A stretch of DNA of 64,000 nucleotides from Trichoplax adhaerens (GCF_000150275.1 NW_002060947.1:7620482-7684481), one strand, 5' to 3'. Numbered from the stretch's first letter, positions 28,701 through 42,669 are shown. Notes: generated from the letters alone by a model not told the origin. Numbers and translations are program-made.

Positions 28701-31700
28701 AGTTATGAGGATAGTACAAGTTACAGAGATGCCTTTTTTTACTAATTAGTTTAACGAAAGTATAACTCCAGTAATTGATTGCTATACAAACTTAATTCAA
28801 GCTACTGATGAAAATAAAAAGGTAAAAAGCTACTTGTATAAATTGTTTGTGTGGAAATATAAAGTATTGTATCGATTTAATACATGATTCGTTGCTTAAT
28901 ACTTTGGATTTGTTTACTATACGCTATATCTAATAGTCAAATAAATTTATTCACGTAAATTAGCTGTATAAAACCTATCTTGAAAAATTTACCGATGGTG
29001 GTCGGGCGGATTTCAACCATTCTTACGCTATGGCATTTGACTTGCTGCAAAATGCAAAAACACAATCATTTCGTCATAGTGCAAAATGTCAGGAAGCGAT
29101 TGTTTTATTTACTGATGGCGCTGCTCAGTACACTGAAAAATTACTCGCAGAAAGAAATAGCGAGAAAAAGGTTAAAGTAAAAATTTTTAACACGTATTCG
29201 CATAGTTAATATCTTGCCATGGAAGAGTACATGCTGTTATATAAGAATGTGAAGATGTTTAATAATTAGAGCGTTAACATCAACTGTTACAATTTTAGAA
29301 GATTTTCAGTAATAAATTAATCCAGATTGATTCTTTATCTCCATCATTTAATTTAAAATCTGCCATAAGTATCTGTACTGACGTGATGAATTATAGTATT
29401 GACAGAACATCTTTATCGCTAACAGTTCAACGAAACTAATCAGGCAACTAGTTTCTTATTACTCATTAACAGCTATTTTATGGCACTGCAGTGGCAGAAG
29501 CCATATCTTTGCTTCTCTTAAATTCAATTTTAGTAGTATAACACCAAGCCAATCTGGCTATATTCCGATCTATGACAGATCAATTGTTTGCTCACGATAG
29601 AATAACTAAATTTTTAATCTTTAGATTCGCATTATTACATTTGTCGTTGGTCCTCAATTTTATGACACCGTTCCTATCGAAAAATTGACGTGTGAATATA
29701 ATGGTAAAAGTTTGGATTAATCTAATAATTATCGATATTCTCTATATCCTACTACAAACTTATATTATCTTTACTCCGTGTATAACACGCATGTACCATT
29801 ATTTTAAGCCGAATAAACCTATCTAAGATATTATTTCTTTTAATCTATTACTCTTAAAATTATCTAACAAATGGCAGGTTTTCTTGGTAAGATACCCAGC
29901 ATGGGCGAAGTTGGAGACGCTATTCGGGTATGTGGCATAGATGTTGCATTATAGTTATAGTAAATTGATCAAAATAAGGCTAGTGTAATTAAATATATCA
30001 TAATTATTCCATAGCAATATACAGAAGTTATGAATAGACCACTATTAAACGACAAAAACCATCCGGTAAAATGGACAAGCGTATATTGGGACAAACTGGT
30101 AAGTTTGATTACAAACATGCCACCGATCATAGAGAAATTAATGTCCTAAATAATATGAAACACTGAAACTGATACCGATATTTATAATATGAAATCGAAT
30201 CTGACCTAATCTTATTATAGGGAATGGGACTGGTAACCACTGCTGTAATGCCAGCATTTAGATTTAATTTAACTGTGAGTTTCCTATAAATTATTTTACT
30301 TTATACGCGTATACATCTTTGCATACTTCCTCTGCCTTGGTGTTGATAAAGACTTTAACTTCGATTTTATAATTTTACTAACAATCTCTTGATTCTAGGC
30401 GAGTTTAAACCCTGAACAACTCTTGGGAGTTATGGCTACGGATGTTCCCATCGAAATGTTTCAGCAATGTGTTCCTCAGCACCTAGTAAAGTTAAAATAG
30501 ATGTGCATGCAATCCCTACATTCAATTAATGCTATCTAGACACAAAATAAATTAGAAATTAAAAGATTATGATAATCTACGTACTTTTCTTTGCTAATTT
30601 GATATAGCTTCTACCTAATGGATACGCATTTGTGATCGATAATAATGGTTTAGTTTTGTTTCATCCGGGTATAAGAGCAACGGTAAATGATATGTAATAA
30701 ATTTTAGATAAACTGTCCACTAAACATGCAATACTATGTGCGTGCGATTTAGTAAAAGTTCATTAACTCAATAAATCCTTACATGGATCTAACTAAAAAT
30801 TTTTTCGTCACTGCAGGATGGCTATATTGACAATCCACCACCAGTTGACATCATTCATATAGAATATGGAAGTAGAATTGAAGAGGTATGAGAATTTTAA
30901 AGCAAACCGTAAAGGATAAATCTTTCAGTGCTATATCTTTCTAGTGCTATTAGTCATATTGTGCATAAACATAATTGAAGATTAGAGCAACAGAGAATCT
31001 ATTCTTTCATATTCGCTTTATCTACACATTTCTAGCTTCGTAAAGCTATGATTGATAGATTATCAGGCTCAATGACTATGGAAACTAAGCTTTTGTACAG
31101 AAATTATGAAAAGGTAAAGAATTTGAGTCATAACTTTAAGCTACTTTGAACCAGTCATTTAGTTGGTTTAGTAATAATGGATCATATTCAATTAATTCAG
31201 GGGCAAGGAGTCGTTAAAAGGATGACCTATCACTTCATGCCTGTTGTTAATACCAGCTATAGGTAAATGCATGTTGATATCTGAAAAATTTTGTTTCGCT
31301 TCAACTCTATTGTTGGCAATATTTGCTATTGTCAAAATAAAATATAAAATCTAACATTTTCTAAATTATAAAAGCAATTCGCCTAAAGTTTGAATACAGG
31401 GCTTAAAGTACATTATTTTATTAATAATTTAGCGTGGCTATCGCCATTGAAGATAATACTGGAATACCAATATCTAATTCATGCTATAGTAAAGGTATTT
31501 ATCCATACTTATAACAAAAATGTATTCCGGTTTAATTATAAAGACAGTCATAATAGAGGTAGTATTCAAGAATATTTACGATATTCAATGCAAAAAGTTC
31601 TTGTATAATCTTATTTTTTAGGTCTAGAATATCTAAATAATATGACAAAAAGTGAAATAACAACTAAAATACTAGACTGGTAAGATTTATTATATCTTGA

Positions 31701-34700
31701 ATCCAGTCTCTACCTACTTAACACTTCTTTCGCAATAATAACCATCTTTCCAAGAACAAAATTTTTAAAATTTGCTATTCTCACTCTAGGTTACATTGTC
31801 ATGGTGATAATTTACATCAATCAAGCAAATATGATAAAAAATTTTCTAAAAACTGCTATCACGAAGTTACTGGAGGCCTCATCAAAAGCAAACAGGATTT
31901 TGATAAATACTGTAAATTTTAGTAACTACAATTAGCTGAAAAATGCTAGCAACAGAATAGATTAGATGGATGGAACATTAGTCCATATAATTGATGCTAC
32001 CGTTATGTAACTACTACTTCAATTACTAACAAAAACGGTTTCAAATTTAGGTAATCAAGCATTGTTCAAGCAGCTTCTACAAGATGCTCATTCCGTGGAT
32101 ACATTAAAGCCTCCTCAACCCGCATTACAAGATGATGCAGTTGCAAAGTAAATACCAATTATTACCACACTTCTACAACATGTATCAACTCTACACTATA
32201 ATTTATTATTATTAATTTAGTGATATTAAATTGATTTTGAAATATTCATCCTATATCCTAATATCAATAGGTGATATTTAATAGCTGTTTCGTTTTAATT
32301 TAATTTTACTTCATACAACCAACAGCCGTGAAGGTATTTGTGACACGTTTATTAGTACCTTCTCTGGATTGACAAAATATTATACATTGATCAGGTAAAA
32401 AAAGAAATGTGACTAAAAAACTTATAGATAGGCATTAGTAAAACAGATTTCACTAAAGTTAGTATATCTAATCATTGTGATTTTACAAAAGTAAGTTATC
32501 ATTATAATTTGATAGTGGTCAGCGTTGCTGTAGCATCCTTGGATCACGCCAATGCCTCGAGAAGGGCAAGTAAGTATTTTTAGTAAATGTACTATCTTAG
32601 CAGCATCTGGAACTTACAGTAGCAGTAGTATTACGGTTACTTAATGATTAATTGAAATTGTCTTGAGATTTCTTAAATACAATGGACACTAATCAATTAG
32701 AAAGATAAATCTTCAATAAATTATAGAAGCAAAGTTAACTTTCTAAAAGCCTTATATCATCCAAGAGCTACTAATAAATTTTGCGCTATTCTTCCTAAAT
32801 CTATGCAGCCTACCTTTTTGTACTTTATTTAAATTAATACTATATATGGCAGAGAGTTCGAGGAATCAGTGGTAACAAAGTCAGTTGCTATTAAGAGATT
32901 GACATAAACTATTTATTAGAAAGATCTCTTTGTTATAGACTTTCAACATGTAATAATGAGGCAGTTAATAAAGAATAGAGCGCATGTTTGTCGTGGCAAT
33001 GTTATGTAAGAAGCGCTAACACTTAGGGCTATTGCAGTTATTGAGATCTGAGTCAAAAGTCAGCAGTATTTGCAACTTTGAAGATGGAATACGTACAGAA
33101 AGTAACATTGTAGAACCAAATCGATACATGCCAAAATTTTCGATGGCAAAGCGAATATGATAATTAAATAATAAAAATTAAAATAACTACAATATATTTT
33201 AATCTAAGCTAAAATCAATGACTTATAGCGTACATCTATGAAACTTGTTTACGATTGAATACTTACCGTATAAACTTGAATTACTAATTGCTGTTCCTTA
33301 GGGTGATTCATTTTAGCTATAATGCAAAGTTCTGATATTATTTTACTGGTAAATGGAAATTTCCAATCATTTTACATTTGAAATTTAATATAATCATTCA
33401 TTCATTATACTAGCGGCATAGAAGTTAAAAACACTTCTCGGCAAGACCATCTCTACGATCGTATTGTTTCCAAATTATCTGTTAATCAAAGTCTTTTCAC
33501 CTACCGTCTACAGCATCGGATAGGTAATGAGCTAATATATATGAATGGTTTATTTCTTTGTCGCTCAATTTAGAATTTCGAAACTCCTTTAATGAATACA
33601 TTAATGTATCTTTTAACAATTTTAGTCCTTTCTGCTGGTTTTTATACTAACATACTTTACAATATTGACAATTAGGAACATACTACTCCTTCCTAGTTAC
33701 AAAGCCGATCATCATCGGTAAATCAAACAAATTTCTTCGGGCAGGTAAATTTTGAGTATTTCAGTAGTTCACATAAGACCAAATTGGAAACGGTATTTAA
33801 TAACTTGGCAAAAATGAAATCCGTCGATAAATCATTTACTACTTTCTGAGCTAATTAATGATTGTATTCTTGTCAGTGGCCGGTATGGAAATGACATTTC
33901 GACGATTTCGCTCCATTATTACATCCGTTCCATTATTGGTAAAATAATATATTATTTAAAATAATTTTATCTCATATATTTGATAGCAAGCTTTAATTTC
34001 TTTTCCTAGAACGAAAATCCAACATTAAACTGTTTCAATTTAACTAATAAAAATAAGGTAGAAATGTTTATAAACAAAAGTCTAATAATAAAATTTTTTC
34101 TAGTGGATTGGAAAAACTGTTTTTGAAATTAATTTAGTACTCCTTTCCTGATGTATTGATCAACGTCCACATTTTTGTTACGTTAGGGGATGACATGCTT
34201 TATTTTAGACGAAAATGCTTTTGTCTTAGATACCAATTTAGAAATAGCAGAGGTAACATTTTTCAAAATACTTTCATGCAATACTGCTTAGAAAACATAT
34301 GTCGTACAATCCACGAATATGTTTATTTCCTTTACTTAACAAGATTGGAAAGTCCTTGGCCATCGTGGATAATCAATTGCTAGAAAGCTTAATTGCACAC
34401 GATGTCTATACTAGGTGATTATATTAAACACAAATCCAATAGTGAGCAGTGGAAACAGTCAAATATAACAAAGATGACTTGAACTACTTCATCGAAATTC
34501 AAGAATTATCGAAAATATACAAAATGTACAGTATGCATGTTGTCAAAAATTGACGATATAATGATTGTTATATCCTTGTAGAAATATCATATGGGATTAC
34601 CAAGGAGTATGTTCTAATGCTCAGACTTCCAATTCCGCCTCAAGGATTATGAATGTAAATAAGATTATCTAGTAATTTTACTATAGCAGGATACTTATCA

Positions 34701-37424
34701 GTATTTTCTTTCTATTATATTAACTCCTGGTAGCCGGTTATATCGGTTTTCAACTATTTCTCAATATTTACCACATCCTTCTTCAGGCATGTAAATCTTG
34801 ACTTTGAAAATTTTGATCAAAGTCATCAATATGAACCATAATTAAAAGTTGCAAATCGCATTTACTTCCGAATATTTAATTTGGAATATTATATTTAATA
34901 ATTGCAGCTTCTTGACAAATTTTAATATGGCGAGGTAGCTATTCAGGATGGCTCCGAAACGATTTTATTTCAATTCATTACTAAGATTACTTTGACTTTT
35001 TCGCAATTGATATACCATCTTAATTATTCCTTTTTTTGTGTAGCGTATTAACTTATCTTGGATCATTCCTCTATGGAAAAGGTAAAGTATAACTAAAATA
35101 ATATAAGCATGATTTCATAAGAATATTATTAAAAGCTACACATATAGCAGATAACGCTACTTGAAAGTTAAGCTGGTAATTTTGATTTTACACTGCAGCA
35201 TCTATTCATACACTTTAGATCTTATGCATGTTATGAACTTAATTAGACATTGCAGCAGATATATTGTCCGAAATAATTATAGTACATCATACCGTAGACC
35301 TGTCTTAATCAATTTAAGCAGCAATTAGTATCACGCTAGGAACACTTCCACTACTATCATATATAGCATTCAGTGATATATTTCAACTTTAAACAGAGGA
35401 TGTAACTGCTATTTATCTTGACTAATTAGCTGATGGTGCTTATATCGACATTCGGCCGGATAATAGAAGTTGTATGTACATACGTCAATTTATTTTGGCT
35501 GGAACACATGCAACTAGTAGAATCGCCGGTAAGTTAGCCTAATTCGTTATTAAAACACATAGTAAACCAGCTAAACAATACCTACGTTAATAAATGTGAT
35601 TTAAAGCCCTAAATTTGAATTGAAAAGTGATCAAATTTTTAGTGAGATGAATCATTTTAAATTTCTTAATTTATTCGGAAAAAATTGCATTCCTTTTTGG
35701 TTTTATTTAGGCAATATTACCTGCAATTCTGATAATAGCACGTAAGCTCTTAAATTTTCTATTGAAGTTAATTCAATCTTGTCAGCAAAGTCTAGATTTA
35801 GTAAATTTCATGAAGCATAAAAAATAATTAAATTTTATTTTCAGGAGAGCATTTTTTATCAGTCCAATTAACAACACTAACTTAAAGTTAGTCATAGTGG
35901 AAGAAAGCAAGTCTGAGCTGTGCAATAACAATAGCGTGGTTTATTCACCATCAACAGTTGATATCCTCTTATCATTCTCTAACTTTATAATTTAACAGTT
36001 ATAGAGACGTCCATAGTAAATAAGAAGTTCTACCCTAAAATAATTGTATGGTTTTTTTTTCATTGTTCCTGACAACAGTTGATGTAGCCATTGAAGAGCT
36101 ATAACAAGCATCAGGATTTGCCTTGAGCTGTTATGTAGTATTTGCTTTAAACTCATTATGATCAAAGAAACATCAAACCTGAGACACTCATATATGCAAC
36201 TCGAAGAAGTAAAATCACCGAAGTTCATTCTTGAAAACTCGCAGTAAAAGTGTGAATATCACTTGTAGCATAAAATAGAAGTGCAAAAATCGATTTCAAT
36301 CAAATATAAATGAGCTTTTCTAATAAAATAAAATTAAAGTAAATGCTTTTCTATACATATAGCTAGTTGAATTACCTTAAATAGGAATGCCAACCTCGCG
36401 CATGAGATGAAGCAAACGCGAAGGCGATTATTATGAAAAATTTATATAACAGTTAAAACCTACACTAGTTACTTTGGTAGATTTTATACTTAACTATCAC
36501 TGTATTTAGGAATTTTATGATATAATGTTATACTATGTGTTTCATCATCAAAGTTGATAATTATTCTTAACAGTCTGTACCGACAGCAGAACAAATTAAA
36601 AATCGAACTTGTACAGAAGATGGAAATTATAGAAAAGGACCTGAATTCTGCTTTAAAAAGATTACTCCGGTAAGTGCGCTATATCGTTAGCGTATCTATT
36701 GTGTATCACTATTTAGATTAATACAGTACTAATAAGCGTATTGAAGCTTCATATTACTCTTAATTAGCATGGGAGACAAGAAATTGAACGCGTAGTTGAA
36801 GTTATTATAAAACTAATTACTTATTCGTAGTCCCTCCTTATTGTATTGAAAAACGGGGGCTATATCATGTACGTGCGCCGTTCAAACTTACAACCTAATG
36901 TAAAATACAAGTTTGTTTAACAGTGGATTCATTATTTTCAGCAGCATAATCCACAATTAACATGCAAAGCTAACAAATATAGAATAACACCTTTGTAAAA
37001 TACTATAAACAATCAATCATGATTATTATTATGTGATCAGCGACAATCATAAGTTTGTAACATACTAAATTTCAGGTAATATCGAATTAACTTCAACACA
37101 TGATAGCTCTCTTAAATATGCTATACTGACTTATGCTGTAGATAGTAATCCATCGGATTAAATGTGCAATCTAACAAATATAGCGTAATATATAATAGTA
37201 TTTATTGACATAGCCTATGTTATATAACTATTTGTAAAACAATGACATACTATATTCGTTTCCAGATTATCAATAACTTACGCGAATTTCTAGTTTTAAT
37301 TTATTGGTCAATTTTTGATTAGGTTCCAACAAAAGGATGTAGCTCTGCATTGGCCAACTTTAACAGGAACGATATTTTACTATGCTGTATTTTAGCAGTG
37401 TTATTGAATTTCATCGCTATGTAA
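25748..37424 (+). CDS. CACNA2D: Voltage-gated calcium channel alpha-2/delta subunit
   Basis: Forty-one exons join in frame (3,228 nt, 1,075 aa). Landmarks are exon 1 25748-25851, exons 6-13 27807-27938, 28117-28177, 28392-28442, 28559-28658, 28750-28821, 28964-29170, 29625-29703 and 29878-29927, exon 27 33414-33523, exon 37 35430-35528, exon 40 36574-36669 and exon 41 37323-37424. An in-frame TAG lies just before the ATG. The protein has an N-terminal signal peptide (to about residue 28), the family N-terminal domain, QYFGG and LYDCRQRGWYI motifs, and a VWA domain with intact MIDAS DRSGS (Asp245, Ser247, Ser249) and LFTDGA. Cache-like repeats follow (for example around residue 491), then a Cys-rich C-terminal part and a hydrophobic tail that fits a GPI signal or membrane anchor. 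Family members traffic and tune CaV channels on the extracellular side. The length is normal. The intron at 34787-34907 appears to be GC-AG. Confidence 0.93.
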
Positions 37425-38951
37425 AGCTATCAGTGTATGCTTGATAGATAATATTTTATATCAACTGCAGCAGGGCCATTTTTCTTTTGGCAGTTACATT
37501 TATACAATTTCCAAGTCAAACTAATGTGTACAGTATATGAGGTGGTATATTTGTTAAAAATTGTAGTGAAGATCATTTTACTTACGCATTATATTATTAC
37601 TACAGTATTTACTGTTATCATTCAACACGACTGGGTAATGGTTGCCAGTTCAAGATTTAGATGGTCAATTTACAGTTCCTTTTTTTGCTATTTGTGATTG
37701 AATTTCAAAGATTCATTTTTTTATTGCTACAGTATAATAGAACAAACCTCAACATTGCATATTTAGTGTATTAACTAAACCGTGTCATTTTAGATTATCA
37801 TGGATTGATTTCATGTCAATATTAGTATTAGTATAACTTTATTGTTCATGTTCTTAGAATATGCTTACATGGTATACTACTCATCTAAGTTATGGCGTTA
37901 TTAGAGGAAAGTTGGAATTGGTAGATTGACTGGATTGCCTTTAGTAGGATGAATTTTTGATTGCTATCGTTTGTAATACCAAAAAATTGTTATTGATGGC
38001 AATTGAATAGTATGCACGACAGTAAAATAAAATATCCAAGTTGGCGGTGTGATTCTAATCGTACCCATATCTTATTCGTATCAACGTCAACGGGAAACTT
38101 ACCCTCCTTAGTTTTTCAACCTGGATAGATATGCCGTGCTTGCTATCCATGATTGATGATCTATGCGTACCATCGTTAGTATTGAAGTATATAATTCATA
38201 GATATAACTACCCATAACAGAGTAGAAGATTATCATAAAATAATAACTTTATAGAACGCTGAAATTAGCGCCACACCTATGAATTACATATAGAGAAGTG
38301 GACTCTATTACAGCAGCATCGCACTCGCTGATGTCTCTATATTATTCATTCTAACCAAGGTGCGCCAATATACTTGATTTAGGCTACTTAACGAAATTCT
38401 AGGTCATAATATTGATAACAAAAACTAATTTCGTCCATGCAGTAATATTGTGGCACTGACTCACTTTCATTAAAGCACTGCTCTATACAGTATGCACATA
38501 CTAGGCTATCTTTCGAGTAGTCCTTGGTAAGTACATTATCGCCGATTGTGTATCACCAAACTACCATGAAGATAGCTTTTCATTTCATAGCATACAGCAC
38601 AGTATATCTCTATCCTGTCGTGCAGAGCAACGAAAGACTCACTGAGTGAGTTTTAAAGAGATACCTCATTTCTTTTTTTATGACACTACTGGACATTTTA
38701 TACTCCGTATTTACTAACTACATACAGTACTGGAAAAATGAGTGTGTTACGTTTTGGAAACTCCTCTACTTTGTAATAAAAGTCCAACAGAATAAGTTAC
38801 AGTTGTAGTGAGCTTATAATATAGAAACTTTATCAACATAGCTAAGGAAAAGTTTCATTTCGTCGCAGAGAGGGATGGCCAGTGCAGCGAAATAACCAGC
38901 AAAAATACATTAGTCGACTTAATGCAGCGCTTGTTTAGTGCCCATCCTTTT

Positions 38952-39007
38952 CAGTCCTGTGATCATCAACGAGCGAGGGTCTACTAGTAATCATGATCAC
39001 AGGACTG
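38952..39007. repeat. Perfect 15-bp inverted repeat
   Basis: The arms CAGTCCTGTGATCAT (38952-38966) and ATGATCACAGGACTG (38993-39007) are exact reverse complements separated by 26 bases. In RNA this would be a stable stem-loop. It may be a terminal inverted repeat remnant or a structured element; no flanking duplication is evident. Confidence 0.6.
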
Positions 39008-39416
39008 TAGTGATCGATTTCTCTTCATTGATCAATCGATGATGATGATAGAGGATCCGATACTCTTCTATACTGTACCTTGTACAGAAATGGATGGTTG
39101 ATAAAAACAATCTACCGTGTGAATATTGCAGTAGCAAGATAAAAATGGCTTAGCGTGTCCTACTGTCATTTCGCCAACGTCAGATACAATACACTACTTG
39201 AACGGTGCATCTCATCAGCGATGCCTACAGATAAAATTTCACCCCAAAAGTCAAGAAGTCATCACAGTGTCCAATAGCGAAATGTCCCCGTTGAAAAAAG
39301 AAGTTTTAATTCATTTTGATCTACTTTACTTTAGTAGTCCAATATGATGGACGGGGCCGGGAGGAGAAGACCTAGTTTGCATCGTTTGCAAAGGTCTGCT
39401 GCAGACTTTTTGAGGA

Positions 39417-39790
39417 GGCGGACAGACATTTGGACTCATTTCGACTATACTACTCCAGTTACAGTACATAGAGGGACTGTACAGTCTACAATGCATCGAA
39501 TACAGTACAATGTACTGTAATACTGTACGGTACTGGCGGACAGACATATGGATTCATTTCGACTATAACACTATTACAGTAGTGGTGTAGTAGTGTACAG
39601 TGTACAGTACTGTCCAGTACAGTACATAGAGGGGTTGTACTGTACACTGTACAGTCTACAGTCTACTGTACAGTTTACAATGCATCACATACAGTACAAT
39701 GTACTCATTTCGACTACGACACGACTACTGTAGCGGTGTACAGTACTGTACAGTACTGTACTGTACAGTGTACAGTGTACAGTAGAGTCC
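39417..39790. repeat. GTAC-palindrome tandem repeat array
   Basis: Two direct units begin GGCGGACAGACAT(T/A)TGGA at 39417 and 39535, and a third partial unit begins near 39,704 (CTCATTTCGACTAC...). All are rich in TGTACAGTAC palindromes, so the region can fold on either strand. The unit spacing is about 118 bp and then 169 bp. It ends about 260 bp before the PINX1 start codon. A smaller patch of the same motif lies upstream of LEMD3 (57509-57580). Confidence 0.75.
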
Positions 39791-40047
39791 ATGGGCTCCT
39801 CAATAGCAAGAGTCAAATGGCTACTGCACTGCGCACGTGCAAAAAATACGCTCATGACATCGCACATGCAGCCGCTAATCCCATACTCTAGACTGCTCGA
39901 TATCCCATCTAGTAGCTCACGCCCATACCAATAGTATACAATCGATTTCCAAACATAACATGAAAAGAAATCATACTGTAGTAGGTGATCCAAATTGCAA
40001 GGAAAGACTTCCATTTTGCTCAGCAACGCCTTCCATTCCACAGCAAA

Positions 40048-42669
40048 ATGATGTCAGAAAATAGAAGCAAGCCCAACTGGAGTAGTGATCCACGTAATAC
40101 GGCTTGGAGTCAAGGTAATAATTTATGAAATGAGTAGATCCAACTGTTTCTCATGCCACATCAATACCATTCGGAGTGTAAGCTGCTGTACTCCATCTCC
40201 ATGCCAATGCTAACTGCTTCAAAGTTGGAGGAGGACAAGATTGAACAAGATGGTCTGATCGATGGTGTTTGTTTTGCTAATGAAGAACTGTTGCCGTCAT
40301 CCGATGGCAAAGATGCAATCGTTCAATTCATTTCAAGTCATCACTTGATATAGCCAGGAAGTAGCATTGACAACGAATGAGCTTGAATGCGACGGGGTCG
40401 TTTAACTTACATTATCATTATCAATAACAATTTGCATAACTATCCTTTGATGGGTCGACTAATCACAATCCGCCAATCTTGTGATTGCTCAATTGCTCAT
40501 GCATGGCAGTTAAAGAATCATTTCCTACGTGGAAATGGTCACTTGCTCCATCATGTTACTCTCGGCCGCATGGAGTTGTTCGTATACTTTCAATCCATTC
40601 TTTAGTATAAAAATAATATTGCTCAACTAGGATACTTTTGCAATTGAATACTAGTGTAGAAATGTTGACTAATGTCGTTCCTTATTCTTACAATAGCTTC
40701 ATTCATACTCTACGTAAACATCACTTGATGCTAATACCACAGAATCATCCACATTATACTGGAATGAGTGTAATATTTGCCTTATGCCTAGAGATGTGCT
40801 TGAGCCATTATTTGGCGATATACTATAGGAGCCTAATACGTTGATTTTAGTACGTACAGTGCAGTGCTCTAATGGAAAAGTAGCATGAGGGAAAGGCTAC
40901 GTGTAAAATACTACCTGATTCAACTTTCAATATGTCCCTAGCGTTAAATGCAATATGCGCTGCACATCGGTACTGTATCTCTCTTTCACCTACGATAAAT
41001 TTCTCTACTAAATATACGTAACCTTATCTCATGATGCTGCGAGTAGCATATTATACGAGTTACTCCTACTTTATCATTTCTGTTGGCTATTCATGATGTT
41101 ATCGTATCCATCGTAGAACAAATAGATTGGGATAAACTTTGTTACTTCGGATAAAAATTTAAAATATTGATAACGAGCCTTATACCCTGAGTATTCTTAT
41201 TTTTTAATATACTTATGATGTCTATTCTATACTATTTCTTTAGATACGAACAAATTTGGTTATCGAATGTTAAATAAAATGGGTTGGTCAGCTGGCAAAG
41301 GGTTAGGCATAAAAGAAGATGGTGATAGTGGCCATATCAAGATTAAAATAAAAAATAATAATTTAGGTAATAATAATAATAGCAACGAATGCTTCAAATT
41401 GGATAGAACAGCGATCAATCTATTTTCATCTATGAAATAAGATCAAAAAGTCTTGACAGCTTCTTTTCAAAGTACCAGTACAATAATTGACTACTTTCTT
41501 ATGCTCTCTCGATATGTTCGTGCTGTACTGTATGTACTCGTACTTGCGTAGCTATAGCAGCCCAACTAGCCTTGCATAACAAATAGACAAAATTGCCAAT
41601 GATATAGTCTATGAAGAGCATTTATTCGAATGCTGAAAGAACTCTACTTTTTCAGGGGTAGGTGCTAATGTCAACAATTGTTCGGATTGGACAAAACAGC
41701 AAGATGATTTCAGTGTTCTTCTTTCGAATCTAAATAATGTTCATGGCCAGACAACTACAGGTAAATAGCAAAATACTGTATAAATTCTGGCTTATCATAT
41801 TTCAATATTTATTGCTATTGTACTGTTTCTTATACGAGAAATTGAAATTAACTTCGGTCAAGAGTGATGTTATATAGAGATGTTTGATATCATATTAAAG
41901 TACCGCACACTTCATATCGACACTGCCATAGATAACGATGAAGCTAACGAAACAGCTAACAACAGCATTTTTAGGATGGCTGAGCTCAATGGAAAGAAAG
42001 CCAAGTAAGAAACTTTCAATCCGAAATTTGAATGTTCTTTTTCCTATTTACACTACACTGATAATCGCTCATCTATTTAGGTATCATAAAGTTTTAAAAT
42101 GCAAAGACGTACAAAATTATTCTAAAACTGATTTAACGTGTATATTTGGAAGAAGCCATAGCAGTCCAGAACTTTCGTCGGTTTGTGAATAATATACTTA
42201 AGCAATGAATGTAACAGTACATCTTGATATCGCATTATTGAAGTGATCAATCATCTACCATTCTGCCATGATATGAAGTACAACTTTAAATTTAAAAAAA
42301 CTCTTTTTTTATTTATAGATGGCTAAATGTTCTAATCCATCAAAAGATTCAAATGATAAAAATTTTGGTGTCAAGACAATATCAAGTCAAATGAATTTAA
42401 AAGAGTATTTTGCTTCGAAAAGCCAAAATAAATTAGATGAGCCTAGAAAGAAAGCGAAACTGATCCCCTGTAAAGAAGAATCTGACGATTCGATTGATTC
42501 TAGAGCAGTTAGCTTTAAATTATATGATGACGAGGATACAAATGAATCAAATCAGTTCACTGATAAAAGAAACAGCAAGGATTGCGCGAATAGAAGTAAA
42601 ATATCCTCAAAAAAGAAAAAACGAAAGGAGAAAAGGAAGAATAAAAAAATAAAAAAATCTTCCAAATAA
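40048..42669 (+). CDS. PINX1: PIN2/TERF1-interacting telomerase inhibitor 1 (G-patch protein)
   Basis: Six exons join in frame (819 nt, 272 aa): 40048-40114, 41244-41366, 41656-41760, 41932-42004, 42081-42180 and 42319-42669. Exon 1 gives the family N-terminus with DPRNTAWSQ. Exon 2 holds the G-patch (KFGYRMLNKMGWSAGKGLG, then HIKIKIKNNNLG). Exon 3 has the WTKQQDDFSVLL segment, and exon 5 the SKTDLTCIFGR motif diagnostic of PINX1. Exon 6 has NLKEYFASK and a Lys-rich tail typical of a nucleolar protein. In other eukaryotes PINX1 acts in the nucleolus as a cofactor of the DHX15/Prp43 helicase in rRNA processing and inhibits telomerase. The length is close to the usual 270-330 aa. An AATAAA (42665-42670) overlaps the stop codon. 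Intron 1 is long (1.13 kb) and compositionally odd. Confidence 0.93.
40115..41243 (+). other. Long intron 1 of PINX1 with open reading stretches
   Basis: This intron contains three same-strand open stretches of 66-72 codons (40153-40353, 40387-40605, 40638-40844) and a G+C content above the local average in its first half. I recognise no family in any of them. They may be relics of an insertion, since the GTAC array is only 260 bp away, or chance. Nothing suggests they are part of PINX1. Confidence 0.3.

Larger units (their letters stand above)
37425..40047. other. Spacer between CACNA2D and PINX1
   Basis: No gene is seen. The left part is A+T-rich and should hold the CACNA2D 3' UTR. From about 38,600 the composition becomes less A+T-rich. 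The spacer holds a perfect inverted repeat (38952-39007) and a GTAC-palindrome tandem array (39,417-39,790). The PINX1 promoter must lie here. Open frames on the minus strand at 39326-39547 and 39685-40041 are by-products of the repeats. Confidence 0.55.

Noticed and set aside
28980-29180. 66-codon frame within CACNA2D
   Set aside because: It is a shifted frame over exon 11. The true frame encodes the VWA LFTDGA segment.
31390-31608. 72-codon frame within CACNA2D
   Set aside because: It overlaps exon 21 in another frame; exon 21 itself chains in phase.
39685-40041. Minus-strand 118-codon frame starting 6 bp from the PINX1 ATG
   Set aside because: Its second half is translated GTAC repeat and the first half has no family resemblance. 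A divergent gene there is unsupported.
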